DNA from: CAG-791 sp045117315
GTDB lineage: Bacteria > Bacillota > Clostridia > Lachnospirales > Lachnospiraceae
Direction: 5' to 3'
Assembly (NCBI GenBank): GCA_045117315.1
Contig: JBGUNJ010000133.1
Location: 1-38,676 of the forward strand
DNA length: 38,676 nucleotides
The notes under the pieces: model-generated
What the model was told of the DNA's origin: nothing
Database searches by the model: none
The model's input: the letters and a program-made list of their open reading frames with translations, nothing else
Shown: positions 1 through 7,231 of the stretch, one piece after another
Position numbering within the stretch: position 1 is the first letter of the stretch
Layout: each line of letters starts with the position of its first letter
Program-made: the position numbers and the translations under genes

Positions 1-46
1 ACGGCGTTCGCCCCATTCGCGAAGCGAATTCAGCATGGGCGAACGC
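1..46. repeat. Palindromic repeat at left edge
   Basis: Ten-base arms GCGTTCGCCC (4-13) and GGGCGAACGC (37-46) enclose a smaller hairpin, TTCGC-GAA-GCGAA (16-28). Bases 1-31 recur exactly as 38646-38676, the last 31 bases of the window. It looks like a dispersed palindromic element at which the assembled sequence was broken. Confidence 0.7.
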
Positions 47-48
47 AA

Positions 49-86
49 GTTACTATTCACGCCCTCGATAGGGCGTGAATAGTAAC
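49..86. repeat. Perfect 17-bp inverted repeat
   Basis: Arms 49-65 and 70-86 are perfectly complementary (GTTACTATTCACGCCCT and its reverse complement) around the loop CGAT. There is no T-tract, so it is not a clear intrinsic terminator. A diverged relative lies at 38406-38440, which makes it part of a repeat family rather than a gene-specific site. Confidence 0.7.
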
Positions 87-139
87 GGCATGACACGCCG
101 GAAGCGGGTCTGCGGGCTGCGCTCTATGCACCGGCATTA

Positions 140-154
140 TATAATGCTTATAAT
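140..154 (+). promoter_or_regulatory. Candidate -10 region for the barnase-like gene
   Basis: Two overlapping-range TATAAT hexamers (140-145 and 149-154) lie 50-60 bases before the start at 202. No good -35 hexamer is seen at 16-18 bp upstream, so this promoter is a weak call. Confidence 0.35.
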
Positions 155-201
155 TATAGAAGTACTCAAAACAGCGTTTTATGGATAGGAAAGGGTTTGG
201 G

Positions 202-1047
202 ATGAAGAGCTTTGTGAAAAAATGGAAAAATCTGCTGATGATTCCTTTCCTGTGCGCAGCTCTGGCTCTGAGCACAGGATGCGGCGGAAAGAGTTCCGGA
301 AGCGCGGAGCAGACAGAGCTTCCTGTGGTCGAGGAATCAGTCGAAGAACAGGAAACGCAGGAAAACCAGTCTGAGGACAATACAGAGGAGCAGTCCGGTG
401 ATGAGGAAGCGCATCCTTCGTCCGGAGATGAAAACGGGTGGGGTGAAGACGGTGAAATAACCGACGGAGAAACTTACGGAGATGACGCCTATTCAGATGA
501 AAACGTAGATGAAAATGAAGAGCAGCAGGACTGGAATGTATCCGATGACAGTGAGGACTATTCCGGAGACGACAGCTATTCTGTAGCCAATGGCGATGAA
601 GACGGGGATACAGATCCGGAAGAAGGCGGGTACAGTGAGGATGAGAACAGCTCCGGCGGTAATGAAGACCGGGATTACGGAGAGGAATACGAGGGCAGCG
701 GCGGAGAGATCAGTGAAAACGGCGTCTATACCACCAAAGAGGACGTTGCTCTGTATCTCCACACCTATGGCAGGCTTCCCAGCAATTTCATGACCAAGAA
801 AGAAGCGAAAAAACTGGGATGGTCCGGGGGTTCTCTCGAGAAATATGCTCCGGGAATGTGCATAGGAGGAGACCGGTTCGGAAATTATGAGAAGACTCTC
901 CCTAAAGGCAATTATCACGAGTGTGATATCAATACCCTGGGAAAAAACAGCAGAGGGGCGGAAAGACTGGTCTTTTCCGAAGACGGCAGGATATACTATA
1001 CCGATGACCACTACAGATCCTTTACCCTTTTGTATGAGAAACAGTAA
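202..1047 (+). CDS. Lipoprotein-anchored barnase-like ribonuclease (microbial RNase N1/T1 superfamily)
   Basis: The predicted protein has 281 residues. A basic N-terminus and hydrophobic stretch end in a lipobox-like LSTGC, suggesting export and lipid anchoring. Then follow about 135 extremely acidic residues (Glu, Asp, Ser, Gly). The C-terminal 107 residues (about 175-281) align by eye with barnase through LP.N..TK.EA..LGW, APG..IGGD and TDDHY.SFT. The barnase catalytic triad Glu73/Arg87/His102 appears to be kept as Glu240, Arg255 and His270, and the Lys27 equivalent is present in MTKKEA. The family cleaves single-stranded RNA, preferring guanosine. The ATG at 202 is preferred over the in-frame ATG at 181 because AGGAAAGGG lies just before it. 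The next gene encodes a barstar-like inhibitor. Inferred role: a tethered or shed extracellular RNase, used in competition or in nutrient RNA breakdown. Family assignment is secure; the role is not. Confidence 0.88.
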   Translation: MKSFVKKWKNLLMIPFLCAALALSTGCGGKSSGSAEQTELPVVEESVEEQETQENQSEDNTEEQSGDEEAHPSSGDENGWGEDGEITDGETYGDDAYSDENVDENEEQQDWNVSDDSEDYSGDDSYSVANGDEDGDTDPEEGGYSEDENSSGGNEDRDYGEEYEGSGGEISENGVYTTKEDVALYLHTYGRLPSNFMTKKEAKKLGWSGGSLEKYAPGMCIGGDRFGNYEKTLPKGNYHECDINTLGKNSRGAERLVFSEDGRIYYTDDHYRSFTLLYEKQ

Positions 1048-1086
1048 ACGGCGGTCGTTTTCCTGATCAGGTTATGAGAGGTAATT

Positions 1087-1542
1087 ATGGAAGAATATAT
1101 TGTGGATTTTTGCGGTGTGACCGATAAAGAGTCCTTTCATGCGTGCCTGAAAAAGTCACTGCCTCTGCCGGAATGGTATGGGGGAAATCTGGACGCGCTT
1201 TATGACTCGCTGACAGATCTGGACGAGGCATGTATCTACTTTAAAAACTGCGGGCAGGCTGCAGAGAGCATCGCGGATTATTATGAAAGCTTCCTGGGGG
1301 TCATTGCGGATGCCCAGATGGAAGTTCCGGGGCTGTTCTGCTTCCTGGAAAACGGCAGCGGGGAAGGCGCTTTTCCCGAAACCGGAGAGGATGACGTATA
1401 TTCCGGAGCAGGAGAGGATGATGATCTTTCCGAAGCAGGAGAGGATGACGATCTTTCCGGAGCCGTAGAAGATGACTGTTTTGCCGGAGATGGCGGAGAC
1501 GATGATTTTCGATATGAGACCGGCGCGGAAGATGATTTCTGA
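1087..1542 (+). CDS. Barstar-like ribonuclease inhibitor with acidic repeat tail
   Basis: The protein has 151 residues. Residues 1 to about 92 match barstar: the core LPEWYGGNLDALYD parallels barstar LPEYYGENLDALWD. Barnase-contacting Asp35 and Asp39 are retained as Asp36 and Asp40, while Tyr29 is Trp30 and Trp38 is Tyr39. Barstar plugs the active site of barnase in the cytoplasm and protects the producer. No signal peptide is seen, as expected for the immunity partner. It starts 39 bp after the RNase gene, with AGAGGT before the ATG, so the two are probably co-transcribed. Residues from about 93 on are an unusual acidic tail built on a nine-residue repeat of the type GEDDDLSGA. Canonical barstar (about 90 residues) has no such tail. 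Its function is unknown. Confidence 0.88.
   Translation: MEEYIVDFCGVTDKESFHACLKKSLPLPEWYGGNLDALYDSLTDLDEACIYFKNCGQAAESIADYYESFLGVIADAQMEVPGLFCFLENGSGEGAFPETGEDDVYSGAGEDDDLSEAGEDDDLSGAVEDDCFAGDGGDDDFRYETGAEDDF
1384..1518 (+). repeat. 27-bp coding tandem repeat in the barstar-like gene
   Basis: Three well-conserved 27-bp units (1384-1410, 1411-1437, 1438-1464) and two decayed ones (1465-1491, 1492-1518) encode the nine-residue acidic repeat of the C-terminal tail. The reading frame is preserved throughout. Confidence 0.8.
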
Positions 1543-1650
1543 CGGATCTCTGACGGAAAAAGAATCTGCAGGACGGAGATGACAAAGAGATTCCGGGACA
1601 TGAAAGCGCGGGTGGTTTAAAATACAGTGTAGTTCGGTGAGGAATCCGTT

Positions 1651-2349
1651 ATGAATAAAGAAAAGAGAACTTTGATCATAACAGATATACATGGCTGTTA
1701 TGATGAATGCAGAGCTCTTCTGGAGAAAATGTCTTTCGATGAAGAGACCGACACACTCATTAACCTGGGCGATACCATTGACAGAGGGCCGAAGATCTAC
1801 GAGACCTTTTTATATCTGCGCGGGCTGAAAGAGAGGATGGGTGACAGGTGTATTCTGATCAGAGGAAATCATGAGCAGATGATGCTCGATGCTGTTGAAA
1901 ACGGCGGCAGAGACAAGGACCTGTGGTACTATAACAGCGGGGAGAAGACGGTCTACTCCTTCCTTCATCACAAGCACAGGATACAGGAATATCTTGACTG
2001 GTACCTTGAAATGCCCTATTATCACGTGACAGACAGCTTCAACTGCGTTCATGCCTGTCTCAAAGATCCCGATCCCTTAAATAACACGATTGAAACGCTG
2101 ATCTGGGGAAGGGATACGGACTACAGCGGAAAACTGGTTCTGACCGGCCATACGCCCTATAAGGGTCCGCTCTATTTTCTGGGAGAGGATGTAGGAATGA
2201 TCCGCGAGAATGTCTGGACGGTTCTTCCCCCGACCGGCATGATCGCTCTGGATACAGGCTGTGTCTACGGGTACAGGCTCACGGGAATGATCATACGGGA
2301 GAATAATTCCTTTTTAGTTTGTTCAGTTGCATCAGGTGTGAAAAAATGA
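1651..2349 (+). CDS. Metallophosphoesterase, PrpA/PPP-type serine/threonine phosphatase family
   Basis: The protein has 232 residues and carries the PPP signature motifs in order: DIHG (Asp12, His14), GDTIDRG (Asp41, Asp44, Arg45) and RGNHE (Asn73, His74). A later TGHTP supplies another metal-binding His. These residues build the dinuclear metal site used to hydrolyse phosphoesters. Family members act as protein phosphatases or as diadenosine tetraphosphatases, and the sequence alone does not decide between them. No membrane segment or signal peptide is seen, so it should be cytoplasmic. It follows the barstar gene by 108 bp and ends 36 bp before the LCP gene. The LCP promoter overlaps its 3' end. 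Confidence 0.85.
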   Translation: MNKEKRTLIITDIHGCYDECRALLEKMSFDEETDTLINLGDTIDRGPKIYETFLYLRGLKERMGDRCILIRGNHEQMMLDAVENGGRDKDLWYYNSGEKTVYSFLHHKHRIQEYLDWYLEMPYYHVTDSFNCVHACLKDPDPLNNTIETLIWGRDTDYSGKLVLTGHTPYKGPLYFLGEDVGMIRENVWTVLPPTGMIALDTGCVYGYRLTGMIIRENNSFLVCSVASGVKK

Positions 2350-2355
2350 TATGAT
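2327..2355 (+). promoter_or_regulatory. Sigma-70 promoter for the LCP gene
   Basis: TTGCAT (2327-2332), a 17-bp spacer and TATGAT (2350-2355). It lies across the stop codon of the phosphatase gene, so the LCP gene can be transcribed independently. A strong GGGGGTGGAG ribosome site follows. Confidence 0.6.
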
Positions 2356-2385
2356 GCCCCATGCAAAAGGGGGTGGAGTGATAGA

Positions 2386-3909
2386 ATGTCATCAAATACA
2401 AAAAAGGAAAAGACAAGCGATAATACGAAAGAGAAGAGTTCTTCCGTAAAAAAGAAAGTCCTCAGGAAGCCGGGCCTGATCCGGAATCTGCACGCGCTCG
2501 GAGCTGTGCTCACTCTCATCCAGGCGATCACCGCGGCTCTTTTTATTTATTTAATGAACGGGACGGGCATGATCCCCTGGAAATATGTCCTGATGACTTT
2601 CGGTGGACTGGCGCTGCTGGTTCTGATCGCTGTCCTGCTGGTCAGTATCCGGAACCGGACAACGAGGCTGGCTGCTGTTGTGCTCAGCATTCTGGTGATT
2701 TCCATACAGCTGGTCGGGAGCAGTTACCTGTACAAGACGATGAATCTGCTCAAGAGTTCGGAGAGCTCTTATAAAACAGATACGCTGGATGTCGTCATAC
2801 GAAGCGATGATCCCGCGGAGACCATTAAAGATACTGCGGACTATTCTTTCGGCATAGTAGATGATCTCAGCAAAGACGAAAAGACAGCCCTGCAGCAGAG
2901 TCTGACCCGGAAGACCGGCAAAAAGATCGAATTTAAGGAATACAGCACCGCGTCGGAGGCGGTCAAGGCTCTTTTGGTGGACAAAGAAGTGGACGTCATT
3001 GTTTACCGTGAGGCTTATGGCCCGATCCTGGAGGAAGTGGTGGATTCTTTCTCGACCGGGACCAGAGTGATCGATACGCATGAGATCCGCACTGAACTGG
3101 CTTACGAATACGTCGAGCCCGGTGAACCCTTCAATCTCCTGATCAGCGGTATCGATGTCAAGGGAGACATCTCCCAGGCCAGCCGCAGCGATGTCAATAT
3201 CATTGTCACGATTAATCCCAAGACCAAGAAGATCCTCATGACCAGCACTCCCCGCGACTATTATGTGGAGATTCCGGGGGTCACCAACGGTCAGCGCGAC
3301 AAGCTCACCCATGCGGGGATCTATGGAGAGGACGCTTCGATCAGAACACTTGAGGCGCTGTACGGAATCGACATTACAAATTACGTCCGCGTCAATTTCA
3401 CGACCCTGATCGATATTGTGGACGCGATCGACGGTGTGGACGTCTGGTCGGACTATGAGTTTGAATGCTTTACAGACCCCGAGGTCTATATCAACAAGGG
3501 CTGGAACCACCTCAACGGGCGCCAGGCCCTGGCCTTCTGCCGTGAGAGATACAGCTTCCCTGACGGCGATAACCAACGCGGCAGGGATCAGGAGGCCGTT
3601 CTCAAGGCGATCATTGAAAAGGTGATGTCTCCGGCGCTGATCGTAAATGCCAGCGCCCTGATCGAAAGTATGCACGGCTCCTTCCAGACCGACCTTCCGG
3701 AGTCAAAGATCGCGGAGCTGATCAACCAGCAGCTGTCTGAGGGAACCGACTGGCTGATCCTGAGGCAGGCGGCAGCCAGCGGCGAAGGCGGTTTGAGATA
3801 CACCTACTCGGCGGGAATGGCATCCACGACAGAGCCGGACTGGTACAGCGTAAAAAAGAACGCAGCCCGCATCATGAGCATACTGGAGGAAGAGCCGGAC
3901 ATAGAGTGA
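2386..3909 (+). CDS. LytR-CpsA-Psr (LCP) family cell-wall glycopolymer ligase
   Basis: The protein has 507 residues. A lysine-rich cytoplasmic head of about 33 residues precedes three hydrophobic segments (about 35-58, 66-88, 96-117). After an accessory region (about 130-240) the LCP catalytic domain runs from about 248 to 440. Visible signatures are SRSDVNIIVTINP, STPRDYYVEIPG, and the Arg/Asp-rich block CRERYSFPDGDNQRGRDQ that binds the polyprenyl pyrophosphate substrate. Enzymes of this family transfer wall teichoic acid, capsule or other glycopolymers from undecaprenyl carriers to peptidoglycan, with the catalytic domain outside the membrane. Three N-terminal membrane segments are more than the single one of classical LytR, but this arrangement is known among Clostridia. 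The final roughly 65 residues are a C-terminal extension. The polymer that is attached cannot be named from the sequence. Confidence 0.9.
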   Translation: MSSNTKKEKTSDNTKEKSSSVKKKVLRKPGLIRNLHALGAVLTLIQAITAALFIYLMNGTGMIPWKYVLMTFGGLALLVLIAVLLVSIRNRTTRLAAVVLSILVISIQLVGSSYLYKTMNLLKSSESSYKTDTLDVVIRSDDPAETIKDTADYSFGIVDDLSKDEKTALQQSLTRKTGKKIEFKEYSTASEAVKALLVDKEVDVIVYREAYGPILEEVVDSFSTGTRVIDTHEIRTELAYEYVEPGEPFNLLISGIDVKGDISQASRSDVNIIVTINPKTKKILMTSTPRDYYVEIPGVTNGQRDKLTHAGIYGEDASIRTLEALYGIDITNYVRVNFTTLIDIVDAIDGVDVWSDYEFECFTDPEVYINKGWNHLNGRQALAFCRERYSFPDGDNQRGRDQEAVLKAIIEKVMSPALIVNASALIESMHGSFQTDLPESKIAELINQQLSEGTDWLILRQAAASGEGGLRYTYSAGMASTTEPDWYSVKKNAARIMSILEEEPDIE

Positions 3910-4060
3910 CAATAAGAGTGACAATAAAGATCAGCAGAAAAGAGCAGAAGAAGGCCTTGCCTGAAAAGAACCCCAAAAGGCTCTGCTGAAAGGGAACAAA
4001 GAAATCCCGGCTGAACAGAAACACAGAAAGTGCGGCCGAAAAGAAACAGAAAGTATTCTG

Positions 4061-4094
4061 GCGGCAGGATCCGACTGGATCCTGCCGCTTCTTT
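4061..4094 (+). terminator. Intrinsic terminator after the LCP gene
   Basis: A perfect 12-bp stem (GCGGCAGGATCC, 4061-4072, with 4077-4088) around the loop GACT is followed by TTCTTT. The stretch 3910-4060 between the gene and this hairpin is A-rich. It has decayed repeats (GAGTGACAATA twice near 3907) and no plausible gene. Confidence 0.75.
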
Positions 4095-4180
4095 ATGGCA
4101 GGGCTGCCGTAAGAAATCTTTCGCCTTATGGCGAACGGAAGCCCGCAGGAGGGCAGAGGGCGCTGCCGCCTCTACCCTGT
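4095..4180 (+). repeat. Palindromic element, family A, copy 1
   Basis: It starts in the T-rich tail of the preceding terminator. Core GGGCTGCCGT is at 4101-4110, with an imperfect partner near 4135-4145 and inner TTCGCC/GGCGAA arms. A second hairpin module, GGGCAGAGGGCGCTGCCGCC and CTCTACCCTGT, follows. Related copies occur at 18141, 20453, 22432 and 36021. Confidence 0.75.
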
Positions 4181-4198
4181 TGAAACTAAAAAACGATA

Positions 4199-4262
4199 CT
4201 AAAAAACCCGGCCGGGCTCAATGTCATTAAGTCAGGATGACATTGGCCGAAGCCGGATTTTT
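4199..4262. terminator. Bidirectional terminator between the LCP and PAP2 genes
   Basis: Nested arms CCGGC (4208-4212)/GCCGG (4252-4256) and AATGTCAT (4220-4227)/ATGACATT (4237-4244) are flanked by six A's on the left and a T run on the right. It can therefore stop transcription from both directions. It best serves the PAP2 gene arriving on the minus strand. Confidence 0.65.
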
Positions 4263-4347
4263 GATTCTTAAAACATTTAATCCTGCATGTTTGCGGGCGC
4301 TCGCCCATGGCCGCAGGTATGAAAAACTGCCGGATCAATGGATCAGA

Positions 4348-5154
4348 TCACTGGGTGCGCAGGGGGTGAAGCGCAGGGGTTCTGCGGCGGCCGCCGATAA
4401 ATGTAAATTCAAATCTGTACACCAGGATATAGGTGAACAGGAAGAGCGCAAAGGCGATCACTACGTCGGAGAAGGAATGCTGTTTGATAAACATTGTCGA
4501 CAGAGTGATCGACAGGCCCAGGATCGTGGTGACAGCCCGCCAGAAGGCGCGTACACGTCTGGAATAAACCTTTCCGGAATCTGTTCTCCAGTCCCATTCC
4601 CAGATGGCGCCGACGACGGCGAGACTGTTGAACACGTGAATGCTGGGAGTGAGATTCGTAGGAGTGTCCACAAGGTACAGGAGACCGACCATCCGTGTGA
4701 AAACATTGTCCACCGGCATTGTCTCCGGCCTCAGCAGGTGGATGTTGGGGAAAACAACTGACACCGCGATGAAGACCGTCATTCCGATTGCCAGGACCGT
4801 ACACAGTTTGTGATAAGAGTCCTCATTGACCATCAGGAGGAAAAGGATAGCACAGGTCACATAAGGGAACCACAGCAGGTAAGGGATGACGAAAACCGGT
4901 ACAAAGGGAATTACATCATCGACAACTGTGTGGATCACTGTGTAGTGCAGCCTGTTCCACTGCTCGATCAGCATAAATGAAACCATGTAGGCGAGCATAT
5001 AGCAGATCATGGGAGTCAGTACTTTGATTTTTTCGGGAGGAAGGATTCCGGGGAGAAAACTCTTTCCCGCAGAAAAGACCCTGCCCACTCCTGATACTGC
5101 CGTATTTGTATTGTTTTTTTCTTTCTCTCTATTTCTAATATTAAATCTTACCAT
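4348..5154 (-). CDS. PAP2-superfamily membrane phosphatase/phosphotransferase
   Basis: The protein has 268 residues and about six hydrophobic segments between residues 45 and 255. Motifs of the PAP2 (type 2 phosphatidic acid phosphatase) fold occur in order: LLRPETM, TPSIHVFNS and IKQHSFSDVV. The second motif reads PSIH where classical members have PSGH. The third keeps the catalytic His and the downstream Asp. PSIH variants also occur among inositol-phosphotransferase-like members, so the substrate may be a phospholipid or a polyprenyl phosphate, and the activity may be a transfer rather than hydrolysis. The start ATG follows GAGGGT at good spacing. The gene stands alone, with its own promoter at 5233-5261 and the shared terminator at 4199-4262. 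Confidence 0.8.
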   Translation of the reverse strand: MVRFNIRNREKEKNNTNTAVSGVGRVFSAGKSFLPGILPPEKIKVLTPMICYMLAYMVSFMLIEQWNRLHYTVIHTVVDDVIPFVPVFVIPYLLWFPYVTCAILFLLMVNEDSYHKLCTVLAIGMTVFIAVSVVFPNIHLLRPETMPVDNVFTRMVGLLYLVDTPTNLTPSIHVFNSLAVVGAIWEWDWRTDSGKVYSRRVRAFWRAVTTILGLSITLSTMFIKQHSFSDVVIAFALFLFTYILVYRFEFTFIGGRRRTPALHPLRTQ

Positions 5155-5232
5155 ATTTTACCCTCACGGCCATCTGCCGCTATAAGTGTGATGAAAGCAG
5201 AGTGTTTCTTCGTGCATCCAACGCACAAAGCG

Positions 5233-5261
5233 ATATTACCGCCAAAAATACTGATTGACAA
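5233..5261 (-). promoter_or_regulatory. Promoter for the PAP2 gene
   Basis: On the minus strand TTGTCA (5261-5256), a 17-bp spacer and TAATAT (5238-5233). The leader is about 75 nt. The stretch 5262-5509 is AT-rich and shows no gene or convincing structure. Confidence 0.5.
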
Positions 5262-5509
5262 GAGGAATATTTAATAATTAATAAATATTTCACGTATTTT
5301 AAAAGCTTTTTTAAAGAATAAAATCGTTTTTTGAGCCTTTTAAAGTGCGTTCTGACCAGTACATTAAGGGGGAATAAGCCGGCAGAAATCAGAAAAAAGC
5401 AGGTTAAAAGCCGGCGGGAAAGCAGGTTTCGGGCTCCGGAGCGGCGCGATTTGTAACATATTATCTATTGAAGCTATTATAATAGCACAAAGTTTATGTT
5501 TTTTTGCAC

Positions 5510-5538
5510 TTGCGAAATGAAAAGGTTCTTGCTATATT
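5510..5538 (+). promoter_or_regulatory. Promoter for glyA
   Basis: TTGCGA (5510-5515), 17 bp, TATATT (5533-5538). The leader of about 120 nt contains an A/T-rich imperfect hairpin near 5587-5608. No riboswitch that I recognise is present. AGGAGG precedes the glyA ATG. Confidence 0.55.
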
Positions 5539-5665
5539 CTTCATTGTGGCTTTCAAAACTCTTTTCTGATTTAAAAGTTTTGATGTAAAAGCCTTATAAA
5601 GGTTTTTCAGAGAAAACACATTCTCATATATTTAGAATATTTATAAGTGTGTCAGGAGGAAGCAA

Positions 5666-6904
5666 ATGTATTCGATTGAAGAAGTAAGAAAAGTCGATCC
5701 GGAAATCGCCGCCGCGATTGAGCAGGAAGTTCAGCGCCAGAATGATCATATTGAACTGATCGCATCCGAGAACTGGACCAGCAAAGCGGTCATGGCTGCC
5801 ATGGGAAGCCCTCTCACAAACAAGTATGCAGAAGGTTATTCCGGCAAGCGCTATTATGGCGGATGCCAGGTGATCGATGTTGTTGAGACACTTGCAATCG
5901 AGCGCGCCAAGAAGCTTTTCGGCTGCACATACGCGAACGTACAGCCTCACTCCGGCGCCTCCGCGAACCTTGCGGTGGAGTTTGCTATCCTGAAGCCCGG
6001 TGATACTCTGATGGGCATGAACCTCAATCAGGGCGGACACCTCACACACGGCAGCCCCGCTAATATCTCGGGTACCTATTACAATATTGTTCCTTACGGA
6101 GTAGATGAGAACGGCTTCATCGACTATGACGAGCTCAAGAGGATCGCTGTTGAGACAAAGCCCAAAATGATCATTGCCGGCGCTTCCGCATATTGCAGGA
6201 CCATCGATTTCAAGAAGTTCCGCGAAGCGGCTGATGCCTGCGGAGCAGTTCTGATGGCTGATATCGCCCACATTGCGGGTCTCGTTGTCGCGGGCCTTCA
6301 TCCGAGTCCCTTCCCCTATGCGGACGTCGTGACAACCACGACCCACAAGACCCTGCGCGGACCCAGAGGCGGCTTGATCCTTGCTATGGAAGAGACCGCA
6401 AAGAAATACAACTTCAACAAGTGTGTCTTCCCCGGCACACAGGGCGGCCCGCTTGAGCATGTGATCGCAGCCAAGGCTGTCTGCTTTAAAGAGGCCCTGG
6501 ATCCTTCTTTCAGGACTTATCAGGAGCAGATCGTCAAAAACGCGGCGGCACTCTGCGCAGGCCTGCAGAAGAGGGACGTTGAGATCGTTTCCGGCGGCAC
6601 AGACAACCATCTGATGCTGGTGGATCTCACGAAAGAAGACCTGACAGGCAAGGAAGTCGAGAAGTGGCTTGACGAGGCACATATCACAGCCAATAAGAAC
6701 ACAATCCCCAACGAGCAGCGCTCTCCCTTTGTGACCAGCGGTATCCGCCTTGGAACACCTGCGGCGACGACCCGCGGTCTGGTTGAGGAAGACATGGACA
6801 AGGTCGCCGAGGCGATCGCCCTTGTCATCAAGAAGAAAGAAGACGGCATTGAGCCTGCTAAGGCACTCATTGCCGAGATCACAGCCAAATATCCTCTGGA
6901 CTGA
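5666..6904 (+). CDS. glyA: Serine hydroxymethyltransferase
   Basis: The protein has 412 residues, the usual length for bacterial SHMT. It is a cytoplasmic, PLP-dependent enzyme that interconverts serine plus tetrahydrofolate with glycine plus 5,10-methylene-tetrahydrofolate, the main entry of one-carbon units. The PLP-binding motif VVTTTTHKTLRGPRGG places the Schiff-base lysine at Lys228. Other conserved stretches are ELIASEN (substrate binding), YAEGYSGKRYYGGC, NVQPHSGASAN and GTQGGPLEH. The gene is monocistronic, with its own promoter (5510-5538), a strong AGGAGG ribosome site and a strong terminator (6919-6951). Confidence 0.98.
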   Translation: MYSIEEVRKVDPEIAAAIEQEVQRQNDHIELIASENWTSKAVMAAMGSPLTNKYAEGYSGKRYYGGCQVIDVVETLAIERAKKLFGCTYANVQPHSGASANLAVEFAILKPGDTLMGMNLNQGGHLTHGSPANISGTYYNIVPYGVDENGFIDYDELKRIAVETKPKMIIAGASAYCRTIDFKKFREAADACGAVLMADIAHIAGLVVAGLHPSPFPYADVVTTTTHKTLRGPRGGLILAMEETAKKYNFNKCVFPGTQGGPLEHVIAAKAVCFKEALDPSFRTYQEQIVKNAAALCAGLQKRDVEIVSGGTDNHLMLVDLTKEDLTGKEVEKWLDEAHITANKNTIPNEQRSPFVTSGIRLGTPAATTRGLVEEDMDKVAEAIALVIKKKEDGIEPAKALIAEITAKYPLD

Positions 6905-6918
6905 TCCGGTAAAGACCA

Positions 6919-6951
6919 GGCGGCACCTTTTATCAGGTGCCGCCTTTTTTT
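6919..6951 (+). terminator. Intrinsic terminator of glyA
   Basis: A perfect 10-bp stem, GGCGGCACCT (6919-6928) with AGGTGCCGCC (6935-6944), is followed by seven T's. Confidence 0.9.
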
Positions 6952-7040
6952 ATGACACGGCCCGTTCAATGTATTTTCCGCCTTGCGGCGGACACGGGCC
7001 GGTCGGGGACAGAGGGCGGCATTGCCGCCCCTGCCCTGTC
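6951..7040 (+). repeat. Palindromic element, family B, copy 1
   Basis: It begins TATGACACGGCCCGT directly at the end of the glyA terminator T run. Outer arms CGGCCCGT (6958-6965)/ACGGGCCG (6994-7001) enclose TCCGCC (6977-6982)/GGCGGA (6987-6992). The 3' module is a GGCGGC-ATT-GCCGCC hairpin within GACAGAGG and CCTGCCCTGTC. Other copies occur at 18229 and 20341, with partial copies at 8356 and 18316. Confidence 0.75.
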
Positions 7041-7196
7041 TTTCTTTTGCTCATGCCATGTGCTGAGGATCGGACTTCATCGTCATGGGGAAATTGTGAC
7101 CGATGCAAAAAGGTGTTCCGGGAAAAGAATATCTGTAGACAATTGTACATAAATATCTGAAAAAAGTGACAATTTAGATAAATATTGGAAAATTAA

Positions 7197-7225
7197 TTGA
7201 CAAATGCAGGCCCGGTGGCTATAAT
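7197..7225 (+). promoter_or_regulatory. Perfect consensus sigma-70 promoter upstream of non-coding sequence
   Basis: TTGACA (7197-7202), a spacer of exactly 17 bp and TATAAT (7220-7225): both hexamers match the consensus completely. This is the strongest promoter seen in the window, yet no plausible gene follows for more than 1 kb on this strand. Transcription should start near 7232. Confidence 0.85.
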
Positions 7226-7231
7226 ATACAC

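Noticed and set aside
2551..3675. 374-codon open frame on the minus strand
   Set aside because: It is fully antisense to the well-supported LCP gene and is an effect of codon composition.
4237..4761. 174-codon plus-strand frame
   Set aside because: It is antisense to the PAP2 gene and starts inside the bidirectional terminator.
5624..6682. 352-codon open frame on the minus strand
   Set aside because: It is antisense to glyA, with no protein family features.
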